Source: Vagococcus fluvialis (GTDB lineage: Bacteria; Bacillota; Bacilli; Lactobacillales; Vagococcaceae). From it: 64,000 nt of DNA. The first letter of the stretch is position 1; each line of letters opens with the position of its first letter. The translations under genes were made by a program, and so were the position numbers. The stretch lies in contig NZ_QPJV01000005.1 of NCBI RefSeq assembly GCF_003337315.1, forward strand, positions 120,339-184,338. Direction: 5' to 3'. Of this stretch, positions 52,821 to 61,606 are shown piece after piece. The notes under the pieces are model-generated. The model saw only the letters and a list, made by a program, of their open reading frames with translations, did not search any database and had not been told where the DNA came from.

Positions 52821-54707
52821 TTAATCTTCTGAGTTAGACACGTCTACTTTAAACGCGTGTTTCAGCATACTGTTAGATACTTCTGCAACTAACTCTGCTG
52901 CTGATTGCTCTCCGATTATTTTTGGTTTTCTTAAAGTAACATACATAATATATTCAGGATTTTCAGTTGGTGCAATTTGGACAACTGAGTATAAATAATC
53001 ATTTGGTCCTGTTAGTACTTGTCCATTCTCAAAAATCTGAGCTGTCCCTGTTTTAGCTGATACACTCACACCATCAATACCATAAGTGCCATATCCTGTA
53101 CCATAAATGGGATCTTCTACTGTATCTTTCATAAAATCAAGTGTTTTATCCGCAGTCGATTCTTTTATTGGCTTACCTACTTCTTGTGGTCCAAAGACTT
53201 TCTCTTCTTTACCATCTTCTGAAGTGATTTTCTTAATGTATTGAGGTTTTAACATTGTTCCCTTATTAGCAATAGCTGTAAAACCTTGCATCATTTGGAA
53301 ATTAGTAACTCCAATAGCTTGTCCAAAAGCAGACATTGCTGTATCTACTGGGTTTTTGTCACGAATGTTACCCGTGCCTTCCAGAGGTAAACCTGATTCT
53401 GTTGATTTACCAAAACCAAATTTGTTTAAGTATTCTTGCCACGTTGTACCCATTTTTTGTTCTAAATGAACCATCCCAACGTTACTTGACCAAGCTAAAG
53501 CTTGTCTATACGTTAATGTTCCTTTTCCTTCAGGTTTCCAGTCGCTAATCGGTGTATCATATACTTGGATTTTTCCTGATTCAAAGGTTTCATTTTCATT
53601 TAAGTTACCTGAATCAATCGCAGCTGCAACAGTAAAAACTTTCATTGTTGAACCAGGTTCAAATGGTGTTTCAATTAACATATTTTGCCATACTGGATCA
53701 GGTTGATCATCTTCTTTATATAAACCTTTTTTAGTTTGCGGATCAAAGGTCGGCCTTTGAGAAGCAGCTAAGATTTCTCCTGTTTTAGCACTCATTAAAA
53801 CTGCTGTCATATTTTCAGGTTCAGATTTCGAAAACACATCATCCATAACTTCTTCCATACGTAACTGTAAGTTTGAATCAAGAGTTGTATAAATGTCTTT
53901 GCCATCTACTGCTTTTTTATCTACAATCACAGAACCAGGCAATTCATTTCCTTTACTATCTTTTTGGAAGTACTTATAACCATCTTTACCTTTTAAAATA
54001 TCATCGTAGGCATTTTCAATACCCATTCCTTTTTCTCCAGTTAACTTAGAGTTTTCCTCATCTGAATTTTCTGGTTGAGCATAACCTACTATATAGGAAG
54101 CAAATTTCCCATTAGGATACATTCTGTCAGGATGTTCAGTGAAATAAATCCCCGGTACACCAGCTTCTTCCAATTCTTTTTCAATTTTCGTTTTAGTTTC
54201 TAATGATAAGTTCTTCCCTTTTGAACCAAACTCAGTACTACCATAGTACTTACCATTTTCATTTTTCTTAATTTCTTTACTTAGTTGCTCTAAAGTAAGC
54301 TCTTTATCAATACCAGCATACTTATGTAACACTTCAGCAATTTTGTCGTGATCTTTCTTTTGAACGTATAATTTTTTATTATTCAGTCCAATATAATCTT
54401 TTCCTAATTCAGCATATAACGAATAGGAAGTAGCATCTTCAGCAATTGGTTGACCATTTCTATCATAAATGGTTCCACGTTTTGCTTTTATGACGCTACT
54501 TCCTTGATACAGGTCTTGTCTTTTCTTATCTAAACTTTCAGAGCCTACTTTACCCACTCCGATAATGTAGATAAATCTCACTGCAAAAAGAAGGAAAATG
54601 ATAATAGAAGTGGAAAAAAGAATAATTCCGACATTTCTTCTATTGCCAGCTGGTGTTAAATTTTTTGAATCAATTAGTCTTTTTAATTTTTTTAGCCATT
54701 TTTTCAT
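52821..54707 (-). CDS. pbpX: Septal penicillin-binding protein 2x-type transpeptidase without PASTA repeats
   Basis: 628 aa. A short cytoplasmic N-terminus, a TM segment (about 27-49), a dimerisation domain, then the transpeptidase with SxxK at Ser353 (PGSTMK), SxN at 407-409 (SSN) and KTGT at 552-555. It crosslinks peptidoglycan at the septum, with FtsW. Streptococcal PBP2x and many enterococcal PbpC carry two C-terminal PASTA domains and are around 700-750 aa. Here the chain stops soon after the transpeptidase (AFKVDVSNSED), so the PASTA part is absent. ftsL overlaps the start by one base. Function is clear, absence of PASTA is directly seen. Confidence 0.94.
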   Translation of the reverse strand: MKKWLKKLKRLIDSKNLTPAGNRRNVGIILFSTSIIIFLLFAVRFIYIIGVGKVGSESLDKKRQDLYQGSSVIKAKRGTIYDRNGQPIAEDATSYSLYAELGKDYIGLNNKKLYVQKKDHDKIAEVLHKYAGIDKELTLEQLSKEIKKNENGKYYGSTEFGSKGKNLSLETKTKIEKELEEAGVPGIYFTEHPDRMYPNGKFASYIVGYAQPENSDEENSKLTGEKGMGIENAYDDILKGKDGYKYFQKDSKGNELPGSVIVDKKAVDGKDIYTTLDSNLQLRMEEVMDDVFSKSEPENMTAVLMSAKTGEILAASQRPTFDPQTKKGLYKEDDQPDPVWQNMLIETPFEPGSTMKVFTVAAAIDSGNLNENETFESGKIQVYDTPISDWKPEGKGTLTYRQALAWSSNVGMVHLEQKMGTTWQEYLNKFGFGKSTESGLPLEGTGNIRDKNPVDTAMSAFGQAIGVTNFQMMQGFTAIANKGTMLKPQYIKKITSEDGKEEKVFGPQEVGKPIKESTADKTLDFMKDTVEDPIYGTGYGTYGIDGVSVSAKTGTAQIFENGQVLTGPNDYLYSVVQIAPTENPEYIMYVTLRKPKIIGEQSAAELVAEVSNSMLKHAFKVDVSNSED

Positions 54708-55093
54708 TATTTTATTTTCCTTATATTGTCGTCTCTCATTTCAATATCTGCTTTTTCAGCGATTTCTTTAATACGATCAGATCTTAACAATTCATTTTTT
54801 TCTTGCTCCAACTTATCAATTGCTCTTGTTGAGGTATTGATTTCTTGTTGAACAGATGTAATCGCCTCTTCCTCGCGATTAATAGCAGTAGTCATCTTGA
54901 TGGTAGCAATAGATAAAAATAGAAACGTAGCAACAATGGTACAGAAAACAACTTTTTCTAATTTACTCACTTTTTTTAGTTTACTCTGAGGAACAAGATA
55001 GGGAACTGTTTCTCTTAACCTTTCATCCTGCTCAGAAGGTGTTGTATGGGATACATCATACAGTTGTAAATTTTTTCTTTCTGGTAACGCCAT
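54707..55093 (-). CDS. ftsL: Cell-division protein FtsL
   Basis: 128 aa. Basic cytoplasmic N-terminus, one TM segment (about 46-67, VVFCTIVATFLFLSIATI), then a heptad-rich coiled coil with a conserved end (KADIEMRDDNIRKIK). FtsL pairs with DivIB and DivIC to activate septal synthesis. It lies between rsmH (2-base gap) and pbp2x (sharing one base). The sequence is variable in the family, so identity rests largely on topology and position, which are unambiguous here. Confidence 0.93.
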   Translation of the reverse strand: MALPERKNLQLYDVSHTTPSEQDERLRETVPYLVPQSKLKKVSKLEKVVFCTIVATFLFLSIATIKMTTAINREEEAITSVQQEINTSTRAIDKLEQEKNELLRSDRIKEIAEKADIEMRDDNIRKIK

Positions 55094-55095
55094 AC

Positions 55096-56061
55096 TTACA
55101 CTCTCCTTTCAGGAATAATTTTTTCTGCTATTCGTAACTTCGCACTTCTTGAGCGATTATTTTCATCTAATTCATCATCAGAAGCAACTATCGGCTTTCT
55201 GTTAACTAACTTCAATGTTGGTTGATACTCAACTGGTACCATTGGTAATCCTGGTGGTAAGTCTTGAGGTTGACTGTATTCTTTAAAGATATTTTTTACA
55301 ATTTTATCTTCTAAAGAATGGAAGGTAATCACACTAATACGACCTTCGTCATTTAATAACTCAATAGCCTGCTCAATAGATTCACCAATTACTTCTAATT
55401 CACTATTTACTTCAATACGGACTGCTTGGAAAATTCTTTTAGCAGGATGTCCACCCTTACGTCTTGCTGGGGCTGGAATTCCTTCTTTAATGATTTCAAC
55501 AAGCTCTCCTGTTGTTTCTATTTTTTTATCAATTCTTTTCTTTTCAATTAATCTTGCAATTTGTTTTGAAAATTTCTCTTCTCCGTAGCGGAAAAAAATC
55601 TTCACTAACTGCTCATACGAGTACTCGTTAATAACTTCATAGGCAGATAAAGAAGCACTTTGATCCATTCTCATATCTAAAGGCGCATCTTGATGGTAAC
55701 TAAAACCTCTTTCTCCCTCATCTAATTGAGGTGACGAGACTCCTAAGTCATATAAAATGCCATCAATTTCTGTTACACCATGTTCAGCTAATTTTTCTTG
55801 TAAATAACGGAAATTTGAGCGAATAAAAGTCACTTTACCTTCATTTACTTCTTTTTCTAGAAATGCTGACGCATGTTTAATTGCTTTTTCATCCTGATCA
55901 AAGGCGTACAGATGACCTTCTTTAGATAGTTGAGATAGAAGATACTGGCTATGACCAGCTCCTCCTAATGTACAGTCAACATAGACACCATTAGGTTTAA
56001 TGTTTAATCCATCAACTGTTTCTTTTAATAAAACAGTGACATGCTCAAATGTTTCTGACAT
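55096..56061 (-). CDS. rsmH: 16S rRNA C1402 N4-methyltransferase RsmH (MraW)
   Basis: About 321 aa from the ATG of [12 protein letters not shown], 6 bases after TTGGAG; a TTG four codons earlier is possible. SAM-binding motif [15 protein letters not shown], central [22 protein letters not shown] with DMRMDQ, and later [13 protein letters not shown] are conserved. It methylates N4 of 16S C1402 near the ribosomal P site. Second gene of the dcw cluster, 20 bases after mraZ. Confidence 0.96.
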   Translation of the reverse strand: MSETFEHVTVLLKETVDGLNIKPNGVYVDCTLGGAGHSQYLLSQLSKEGHLYAFDQDEKAIKHASAFLEKEVNEGKVTFIRSNFRYLQEKLAEHGVTEIDGILYDLGVSSPQLDEGERGFSYHQDAPLDMRMDQSASLSAYEVINEYSYEQLVKIFFRYGEEKFSKQIARLIEKKRIDKKIETTGELVEIIKEGIPAPARRKGGHPAKRIFQAVRIEVNSELEVIGESIEQAIELLNDEGRISVITFHSLEDKIVKNIFKEYSQPQDLPPGLPMVPVEYQPTLKLVNRKPIVASDDELDENNRSRSAKLRIAEKIIPERRV

Positions 56062-56081
56062 ATTTTTCTCCAACCTTTTAT

Positions 56082-56513
56082 TTAAAAACCAAAATCAATC
56101 ATCGTTTCAGCAATATCATCAAAATTCTCTTCAGCTTCTTGAGAGAATTCATTCCAACGTTCCTCGCTCCAAACTTCAATTCTGTTTGAAACTCCAATAA
56201 TGACACACGGCTTTTCTAATTGTGCATATTTTCTTAAATTTGTAGGGACATTAATTCGTCCTTGTTTATCAATTTCACATTCAGTGGCTGCAGAGTAAAA
56301 GAAACGAACAAAAGTCCTAGCTTCTTTTTTTGATAGTGGCATATCTTTCATTTTTTCTTCCAAGATTGCCCACTCTTCCATCGGATAACCAAATAAACAT
56401 CCATCCATTCCTCTTGTCACGATAAACTTTTCTCCCAAGTTTTCTCGTAATTTTGAAGGAACAATTAGACGCCCTTTTGAGTCAATATTATGTTGATATT
56501 CACCCATAAGCAT
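56082..56513 (-). CDS. mraZ: Transcriptional regulator MraZ
   Basis: 143 aa. Two MraZ/AbrB-like swapped-hairpin repeats, each with the DxxGR signature: [13 protein letters not shown] near the start and [13 protein letters not shown] at about 88-100. MraZ forms rings and represses its own dcw promoter. Start has GAGGTGA with a 6-base gap. First gene of the dcw cluster; three TGG boxes at 5-base intervals lie 39-63 bases upstream, matching MraZ sites described in other bacteria. Confidence 0.95.
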   Translation of the reverse strand: MLMGEYQHNIDSKGRLIVPSKLRENLGEKFIVTRGMDGCLFGYPMEEWAILEEKMKDMPLSKKEARTFVRFFYSAATECEIDKQGRINVPTNLRKYAQLEKPCVIIGVSNRIEVWSEERWNEFSQEAEENFDDIAETMIDFGF

Positions 56514-56551
56514 ATAAGGTCACCTCACATCACCACTTACTAGAACTAGTC

Positions 56552-56576
56552 TACCACATTCCCCCACTTTCTACCA
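56552..56576 (-). promoter_or_regulatory. Triple MraZ box (TGGNN-N5 repeats)
   Basis: Minus strand: TGGTA, TGGGG, TGGTA at 56572-56576, 56562-56566 and 56552-56556, each separated by 5 bases, for a 10-bp period. This is the TGGGN-N5-TGGGN-N5-TGGGN pattern of MraZ operators, 39-63 bases upstream of mraZ. Confidence 0.7.
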
Positions 56577-56632
56577 CACTATTAATAAAAAAAATGACTT
56601 TGGTATTCCTTGTTAGAAAAGGGCTAACAAAA

Positions 56633-56668
56633 AAGACAATAATAGTAAGTTTACTAGTTATTGTCTTA
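56633..56668 (-). terminator. Terminator of the DUF3397 gene
   Basis: AAGACAATAA with GTAA pairs with TTACT and TTATTGTCTT around a 3-base loop; T-rich on the minus strand after the stem. It separates DUF3397 from the mraZ promoter region. Confidence 0.7.
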
Positions 56669-56671
56669 GTT

Positions 56672-57043
56672 TTATTTTAAAAAGAAGAAGATACTGACTA
56701 AAATAAGTAAAAAATAAATCAGTAAGGTGATTAAAAAAGTCACGCGCCACACCATCTTCAAATAGCGTTTATATCGTATCTCTTTAAATTGATAGGCTTG
56801 AAACACTGCAATCAACATAGATACTAATAATACAATTAACAGAGTGTATGGTAAGAAACTTTCATCAAATGTTGCTTTAGATAGGTTGTGGATGCCAATT
56901 AATAAAAACGGTGTGGCAATATCTGGTGCTTTTACACCATATTTAATATTTATTTTGGTTTTTTTCACGACTATAGAACTAATCAATAGTAATACGACTG
57001 GAAATATAAACCAAAAAAAAGTGCTTATTGTTAATGTGGTCAT
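56672..57043 (-). CDS. DUF3397 membrane protein
   Basis: 123 aa with four TM segments (about 7-25, 40-55, 65-85 and 98-120). It matches the DUF3397 family, small membrane proteins encoded just before mraZ in lactobacilli and enterococci. No function is known; constant linkage to the dcw cluster hints at a wall or division role, which is inference. It has its own terminator before the mraZ boxes, so it is not part of the dcw transcript. Confidence 0.85.
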   Translation of the reverse strand: MTTLTISTFFWFIFPVVLLLISSIVVKKTKINIKYGVKAPDIATPFLLIGIHNLSKATFDESFLPYTLLIVLLVSMLIAVFQAYQFKEIRYKRYLKMVWRVTFLITLLIYFLLILVSIFFFLK

Positions 57044-57318
57044 TAAGATACCCCTTCACAATCCTTACCCATGTTACTAAGACTCTCCTAGTATACGATA
57101 TTTAGATGTCAAACCGATAACAACTAAAAAACGTTGGACTACTTCTTTGTAACAAAGATTACATAAGGATTTTTCTTTTTTCTTGTCTTCAATCTATTAT
57201 AAATCATTAAGATTGCTGATTCAATCTTTCCCTTAGGTAATAAGGATTTTAACTTGAATTCTTTAGCTATTTCAGTGTACACTAGTTACATTGAAGAAAG
57301 ATAAGGGACGTGCACATA

Positions 57319-57438
57319 ATGGATAAAAAAGAAAAAAGTACTTTTTCAAAAGTAACTAAAGTTGTTATCTGGGTAATGTTACTTGCTATGGTTGGCGGAA
57401 CAGTACTCGGTGCTTTAGCTAGTTTAGGTGTTATTTAA
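57319..57438 (+). CDS. DUF4044 small membrane protein
   Basis: 39 aa, too short for most ORF tracks. Starts ATG at 57319, with AAGGGA 10 bases before it, and ends TAA at 57438. A charged N-terminus (MDKKEKSTFSKVTK) precedes one TM segment (VVIWVMLLAMVGGTVLGAL), the pattern of DUF4044, found next to the dcw/recN region in Lactobacillales. A promoter is plausible at TTGAAT ... TACACT upstream with an 18-bp spacer. A terminator follows at once. Function unknown. Confidence 0.85.
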   Translation: MDKKEKSTFSKVTKVVIWVMLLAMVGGTVLGALASLGVI

Positions 57439-57441
57439 AAA

Positions 57442-57490
57442 AATGAAAGCAGTAAGATGAGGTTTTACTACCTTATCTTACTGCCTTTTT
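57442..57490. terminator. Bidirectional terminator between DUF4044 and recN
   Basis: GCAGTAAGATGAGG pairs with CCTTATCTTACTGC around an 8-base loop, with A-rich sequence before and TTTTTT after; shared by converging DUF4044 and recN. Confidence 0.85.
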
Positions 57491-59163
57491 TATTTTTTAG
57501 CTAAATCAAGTAATTCTTTAGCATGTTCTAAAGTTAACGGTGTAACTTCAGCACCTGATAACATTCTAGCAATCTCATTGATACGCTGATTTTCAGATAA
57601 CTCTCTCACACTTGTTTCTGTTCGATTATTTTTAATTTCTTTTTGGATATAATAATGGGTATCAGAAATCGCTGCTACTTGTGGTAAGTGAGTAATACAT
57701 AGAACTTGAGAATTTTTTCCAATCTCATGAATTTTCTCAGCGATGGCTTGCGCTACCCTTCCACTAACACCTGTATCCACCTCATCAAAAACAATACTTG
57801 TAATCCCTTGAGATTTTGAAAAAATAGTTTTAATCGCTAACATCACGCGGGATAATTCACCACCAGAAACTACTTTTGTTAATGGTTTTAACTCTTCTCC
57901 CACATTAGCTGAGATAAAAAACTCTACTTTATCTTTCCCTGTTAATTGATAACTATCTGTTGTATCAAAAACTACTTTAAATTGCGTATTTTCCATATAA
58001 AGACTTTTCAGTTCTTTTAAAATATTTTTTTCAAGATCTAAAGCTATTTTACGGCGTTTCTCTGTTAATTTTTCAGATAGAGTTGCTAATCTTTTTTCTT
58101 CTTTTTCAAAGGATGCCTCAAGTTCTTTAATATCCATAGTACTTGTTTCATTAATCGCTAATTCTTCTGAAATTGTATTAAAATAAGCAATAATATCTGT
58201 AACAGTTTCACCGTATTTGCGTTTTAATTGGCGAATCGTATCTAATCGGTTATCAACTTCATTTAATCTCTCTTCATCTAACTCTAGTGTGTCCATTAAA
58301 CTGGTAATATTCCCTAAAGCTTCTTGAAGCGAATAGTAGGCTGTTTGAACTAGCTCATGCGTTTCTTTATAGCTACTATCCAAGTGTTCAATATGACTCA
58401 TTTCATTCATTGCTTGAGCCACTAAATCTAAGGTTTGGCTTTCTTCACTATCGATATAATGATACGTATTTTTCAAAGCATCTGTAATTTGTTGAAAGCT
58501 CAGCATTTTTTTTCGTTCTTCTAAAAGCTGTTCTTCCTCTCCATCAATTAAATTTACCTCTGCTATTTCATCATGTTGAAAGTGCAACATATCCATTCTT
58601 TGGACATATTCTTTCTCGTTCTCATAAAATTTTTTAATCTTTGTAGAAAGTTCTTGATGTTTTTTAAAGTGAATTTGATACTCAGAAATTAAAGGTAACA
58701 TGTCACTTGCTGCAAAATTATCTAGCATACTTAAATGATGTGCTGGATTCATTAATTCTTGATGCTCATTTTGACCATGAATATCTACTAATCGTTGACC
58801 AACTTCACGCAAAATTTTAGTATTGACAAGCTGACCATTAATACGACAATTATTGCGTCCATTGCGATGAATTTCACGCTGAATAATCAATAAATCATCA
58901 GGCATCTCAATGCCTTTTTCCTCAAGATAATCTAGCATTACTTCCTTATTTTCAATATAGAATGACCCTTCAATCCGGCACCTATCCATCCCATCACGAA
59001 TAAAATCACTAGAGCCACGTCCACCAACTAAAAGCCCCATAGCATCAATAATAATTGATTTACCAGCTCCAGTTTCTCCAGTTAAGACAGTCATCCCTTC
59101 TTTAAATTCGAGATTTAAGCTTGAGATAATCGCAAAGTCTTGTACAGATAATTCTTGTATCAC
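57490..59163 (-). CDS. recN: DNA repair protein RecN
   Basis: 557 aa. SMC-like ATPase: Walker A LTGETGAGKSIIIDA near residue 29, long coiled coils in the middle (about 150-370), signature VVSGGELSRVMLAIK and Walker B ITSIVFDEVDTGVSG at the C-terminal half. It gathers broken DNA ends for recombinational repair. In Firmicutes it lies with argR and tlyA, as here (14 bases after argR). SOS control is common, but I see no LexA box between argR and recN because the gap is only 14 bases. Secure. Confidence 0.95.
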   Translation of the reverse strand: MIQELSVQDFAIISSLNLEFKEGMTVLTGETGAGKSIIIDAMGLLVGGRGSSDFIRDGMDRCRIEGSFYIENKEVMLDYLEEKGIEMPDDLLIIQREIHRNGRNNCRINGQLVNTKILREVGQRLVDIHGQNEHQELMNPAHHLSMLDNFAASDMLPLISEYQIHFKKHQELSTKIKKFYENEKEYVQRMDMLHFQHDEIAEVNLIDGEEEQLLEERKKMLSFQQITDALKNTYHYIDSEESQTLDLVAQAMNEMSHIEHLDSSYKETHELVQTAYYSLQEALGNITSLMDTLELDEERLNEVDNRLDTIRQLKRKYGETVTDIIAYFNTISEELAINETSTMDIKELEASFEKEEKRLATLSEKLTEKRRKIALDLEKNILKELKSLYMENTQFKVVFDTTDSYQLTGKDKVEFFISANVGEELKPLTKVVSGGELSRVMLAIKTIFSKSQGITSIVFDEVDTGVSGRVAQAIAEKIHEIGKNSQVLCITHLPQVAAISDTHYYIQKEIKNNRTETSVRELSENQRINEIARMLSGAEVTPLTLEHAKELLDLAKK

Positions 59164-59177
59164 GTCAATTCACCTTC

Positions 59178-59627
59178 TTATTTTAAAATTCCATATATTT
59201 TATCTTCCATGTCACTAGCTGCTTCTTCTGTTTCCATAAAAATCAGAATTTTATCATCATTAGCCATAACAGTAAATAAAAACTCTGGATAAACTGTCTC
59301 AATTAAACCACCTAAAGCAAACCCACTTCCAGGTTTAGTAATAATTGAAACCATTTTATCCATTCTTTTTAAATCAATAAATGATTTTTTCAATAATTTA
59401 TTCAGTCTACCACTAGCACTGTTATCATTTTGAGGTAGTTCATATTTAAGAATACCATTTTCATTCAAGACCTTAATTAGTTTCATTTCTTTAATATCTC
59501 TTGAAACAGTAGCCTGAGTAACAGGAATATTTTTTTCAATTAAAAGAGCGACTAAATCCTCTTGTTTGAATACTTCATTCTCTCTAATAATTTTTGATAT
59601 AAATCGTTGTCTTTCTTGCTTCCTCAC
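59178..59627 (-). CDS. argR: Arginine repressor ArgR/AhrC
   Basis: 149 aa. N-terminal winged HTH (FISKIIRENEVFKQEDLVALL; ATVSRDIKEMKLIKVL) and C-terminal hexamerisation, arginine-binding domain (VSIITKPGSGFALGGLIE; NDDKILIFMETEE). It represses arginine synthesis and activates its breakdown when arginine is high. Lactic acid bacteria often have two or more copies; this one is the tlyA-recN-linked form, usually equated with AhrC. No arginine genes are next to it. The ATG is 22 bases after tlyA. Confidence 0.93.
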   Translation of the reverse strand: MRKQERQRFISKIIRENEVFKQEDLVALLIEKNIPVTQATVSRDIKEMKLIKVLNENGILKYELPQNDNSASGRLNKLLKKSFIDLKRMDKMVSIITKPGSGFALGGLIETVYPEFLFTVMANDDKILIFMETEEAASDMEDKIYGILK

Positions 59628-59649
59628 TCATATTCCCTCCAATAAAGGA

Positions 59650-60477
59650 TTAAGATAACCTATTATGAGAGTTGTTTACAACTTCTGTTGCAGTAACTCC
59701 ACTTAGAAACTGACCTAATCCAGTTTCTACAGGTTTTAAATAGGCTAAAAACTCAATATTTCCATCTCCACCAGTAATCGGCGAATAATCTAGAGCCATT
59801 ACATTAAAACCAAACTCTTGAATAAAGGCTAAGACATCTTCTAATACTGACAAATGAACTTTTTTATCACGAATGATTCCTTTTTTACCCACTTGTTCTC
59901 TACCAGCTTCAAATTGTGGTTTTATTAAAGCCACTACTTCACCATTACTAGCTAGAATTTCTTTTAATACAGGTAAGATTAATTTTAAAGAAATAAAAGA
60001 AACATCAATCGTTGAAATATTTGGTTGTCCTTTAGTAAAATCTTCTAACTTAGAATATCTGAAGTTAGTTTTTTCCATAACTTCAACACGCTCATCTTGT
60101 CTTAGTTTCCAAGCAAGTTGGTTAGAACCAACATCAAGAGCATAGCTCATTTTCGCTCCGTTTTGTAGGGCAACATCTGTGAATCCCCCCGTTGAAGAAC
60201 CTATATCTAAAAGAGTTTTCCCTTCAAAATCGATTCCAAAAGAAGTTATCGCTTTTTCTAACTTTAACCCACCACGAGAGACATATTTTAAAGCTTGTCC
60301 TTTTAGTCGCAAAACAGTGTCTACCGGGATTTTTTCCCCAGGTTTATCGTAGCGGATATTTTTCTCATCACACACAAGACCTGCCATCACATTTCGCTTA
60401 GCTTTTTCTCTTGTTTCACTTAATCCTTGTTGAACTAATAACACATCAACACGTTCTTTTTGTACTTTCTCGCCCAT
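59650..60477 (-). CDS. tlyA: TlyA-type S4/FtsJ rRNA methyltransferase
   Basis: 275 aa. N-terminal S4 RNA-binding domain (ERVDVLLVQQGLSETREKAK) and an FtsJ-like Rossmann methyltransferase domain (TLLDIGSSTGGFTDVALQNGA; DVSFISLKLILPVL). It is the YqxC/TlyA family: 2'-O-methylation of rRNA, and in mycobacteria capreomycin sensitivity. Overlaps the stop of ispA by one base and precedes argR by 22 bases, as in other Firmicutes. The methylated base in this organism is not known from sequence. Assignment is secure. Confidence 0.92.
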   Translation of the reverse strand: MGEKVQKERVDVLLVQQGLSETREKAKRNVMAGLVCDEKNIRYDKPGEKIPVDTVLRLKGQALKYVSRGGLKLEKAITSFGIDFEGKTLLDIGSSTGGFTDVALQNGAKMSYALDVGSNQLAWKLRQDERVEVMEKTNFRYSKLEDFTKGQPNISTIDVSFISLKLILPVLKEILASNGEVVALIKPQFEAGREQVGKKGIIRDKKVHLSVLEDVLAFIQEFGFNVMALDYSPITGGDGNIEFLAYLKPVETGLGQFLSGVTATEVVNNSHNRLS

Positions 60478-61370
60478 TAAATTACCTTCAACTCTTCTAT
60501 AATTATTTCTAACAAAGTGACTTCTTCACTTTTATTTAATAAACCTTTTGCTTTTTGTAAGGATTCAGTTGCCAAATCACAGTGATTTTCAAAAGCTTTT
60601 GTCGCACCCTCTATTCCTAATAAAGATACGTAGGTATTTTTATTATGTGCTTCATCAGCACCAACTTTTTTACCAATTGCCGCTTCATCACCTAGTACGT
60701 CTAATAAATCATCTCTAATTTGGAATGCTATTCCTACATTTTGAGCATACTCTAGTAACCATTTTTTCATCTCAAAAGACTGGGTGCTCATTAAAACTCC
60801 TGCTTCAACAGCAAATTGAATTAGCATACCTGTCTTTTTTTGATGCATCTTTTGAAGTTCTCTAAAGTTAATTTTTTTCCCTTCACCTAACACATCTTCC
60901 ACTTGACCTGCAATCATACCAGTAGAACCGGAAGCCTTAGCTAAAAGACGAATTAATTCAACTTTCAATGAACTTTCTACTTCCATTTCTGCTACTAAGT
61001 GAAAACTTTCCGTTAATAGAGCATCCCCTGCTAAAATCGCTAATCCTTCGCCATAAACTTTATGATTTGTTGGCTTACCACGTCTTAAATCATCATCATC
61101 CATTGCAGGTAAGTCATCATGGATTAAAGAGTATGTATGAATCATTTCTAAAGCTGCTGCAATTTCATAGTGAGAATTCTCAAGTGTTTGGCCAAAAAAA
61201 TCAACAGTTGCTAAAAGTAACAACGGTCTAAATCTTTTTCCACCAGCATCTAAAGAGTACACCATACTATCAAATAGAATTTCTGATTGACTTGTTTTCT
61301 CTAAAAAATCATACATCTTTTGGTTAATTACAGGTATGTTTTGTTTTGAAAACTCCTTGTACCTACTCAT
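60477..61370 (-). CDS. ispA: Farnesyl/geranyl diphosphate synthase
   Basis: 297 aa. Prenyl-chain synthase with aspartate-rich motifs DDLPAMDDDDLRRG (first) and DDLLDVLGD (second), which bind magnesium-diphosphates. It condenses IPP and DMAPP to farnesyl diphosphate, feeding undecaprenyl lipid carrier synthesis and menaquinone. xseB ends 2 bases before, and tlyA overlaps the end: one operon. Chain-length specificity (farnesyl versus geranylgeranyl) is assumed from operon and size. Cytoplasmic. Confidence 0.95.
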   Translation of the reverse strand: MSRYKEFSKQNIPVINQKMYDFLEKTSQSEILFDSMVYSLDAGGKRFRPLLLLATVDFFGQTLENSHYEIAAALEMIHTYSLIHDDLPAMDDDDLRRGKPTNHKVYGEGLAILAGDALLTESFHLVAEMEVESSLKVELIRLLAKASGSTGMIAGQVEDVLGEGKKINFRELQKMHQKKTGMLIQFAVEAGVLMSTQSFEMKKWLLEYAQNVGIAFQIRDDLLDVLGDEAAIGKKVGADEAHNKNTYVSLLGIEGATKAFENHCDLATESLQKAKGLLNKSEEVTLLEIIIEELKVI

Positions 61371-61372
61371 CT

Positions 61373-61603
61373 TTATTCTCCTGCTTCTTCAAATGGAATT
61401 TCTATTCCATCATCAGACATAATTTTTGTTAATGTCTCTTCCGCTTTTGTTAGTGTCTCTTGGCACATCTTACTTAGTTCCATTCCTTTTTTAAACTGCT
61501 CTAACGCTTCTTCTAAAGGGACTTCACCAGTTTCTAGTTGTTTGACGATTATTTCTAAATCAGTCATTGCTTCTTCAAAAGTTTGTTTCTTTTCTTTAGC
61601 CAT
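61373..61603 (-). CDS. xseB: Exodeoxyribonuclease VII small subunit
   Basis: 76 aa, helical and charged, with the conserved core FEEAMTDLEIIVKQLETGEV and LEQFKKGMELS. It is the small partner of XseA. Three bases separate it from xseA and two from ispA. Usual size for the family (about 75-85 aa). Confidence 0.95.
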   Translation of the reverse strand: MAKEKKQTFEEAMTDLEIIVKQLETGEVPLEEALEQFKKGMELSKMCQETLTKAEETLTKIMSDDGIEIPFEEAGE

Positions 61604-61606
61604 TTT

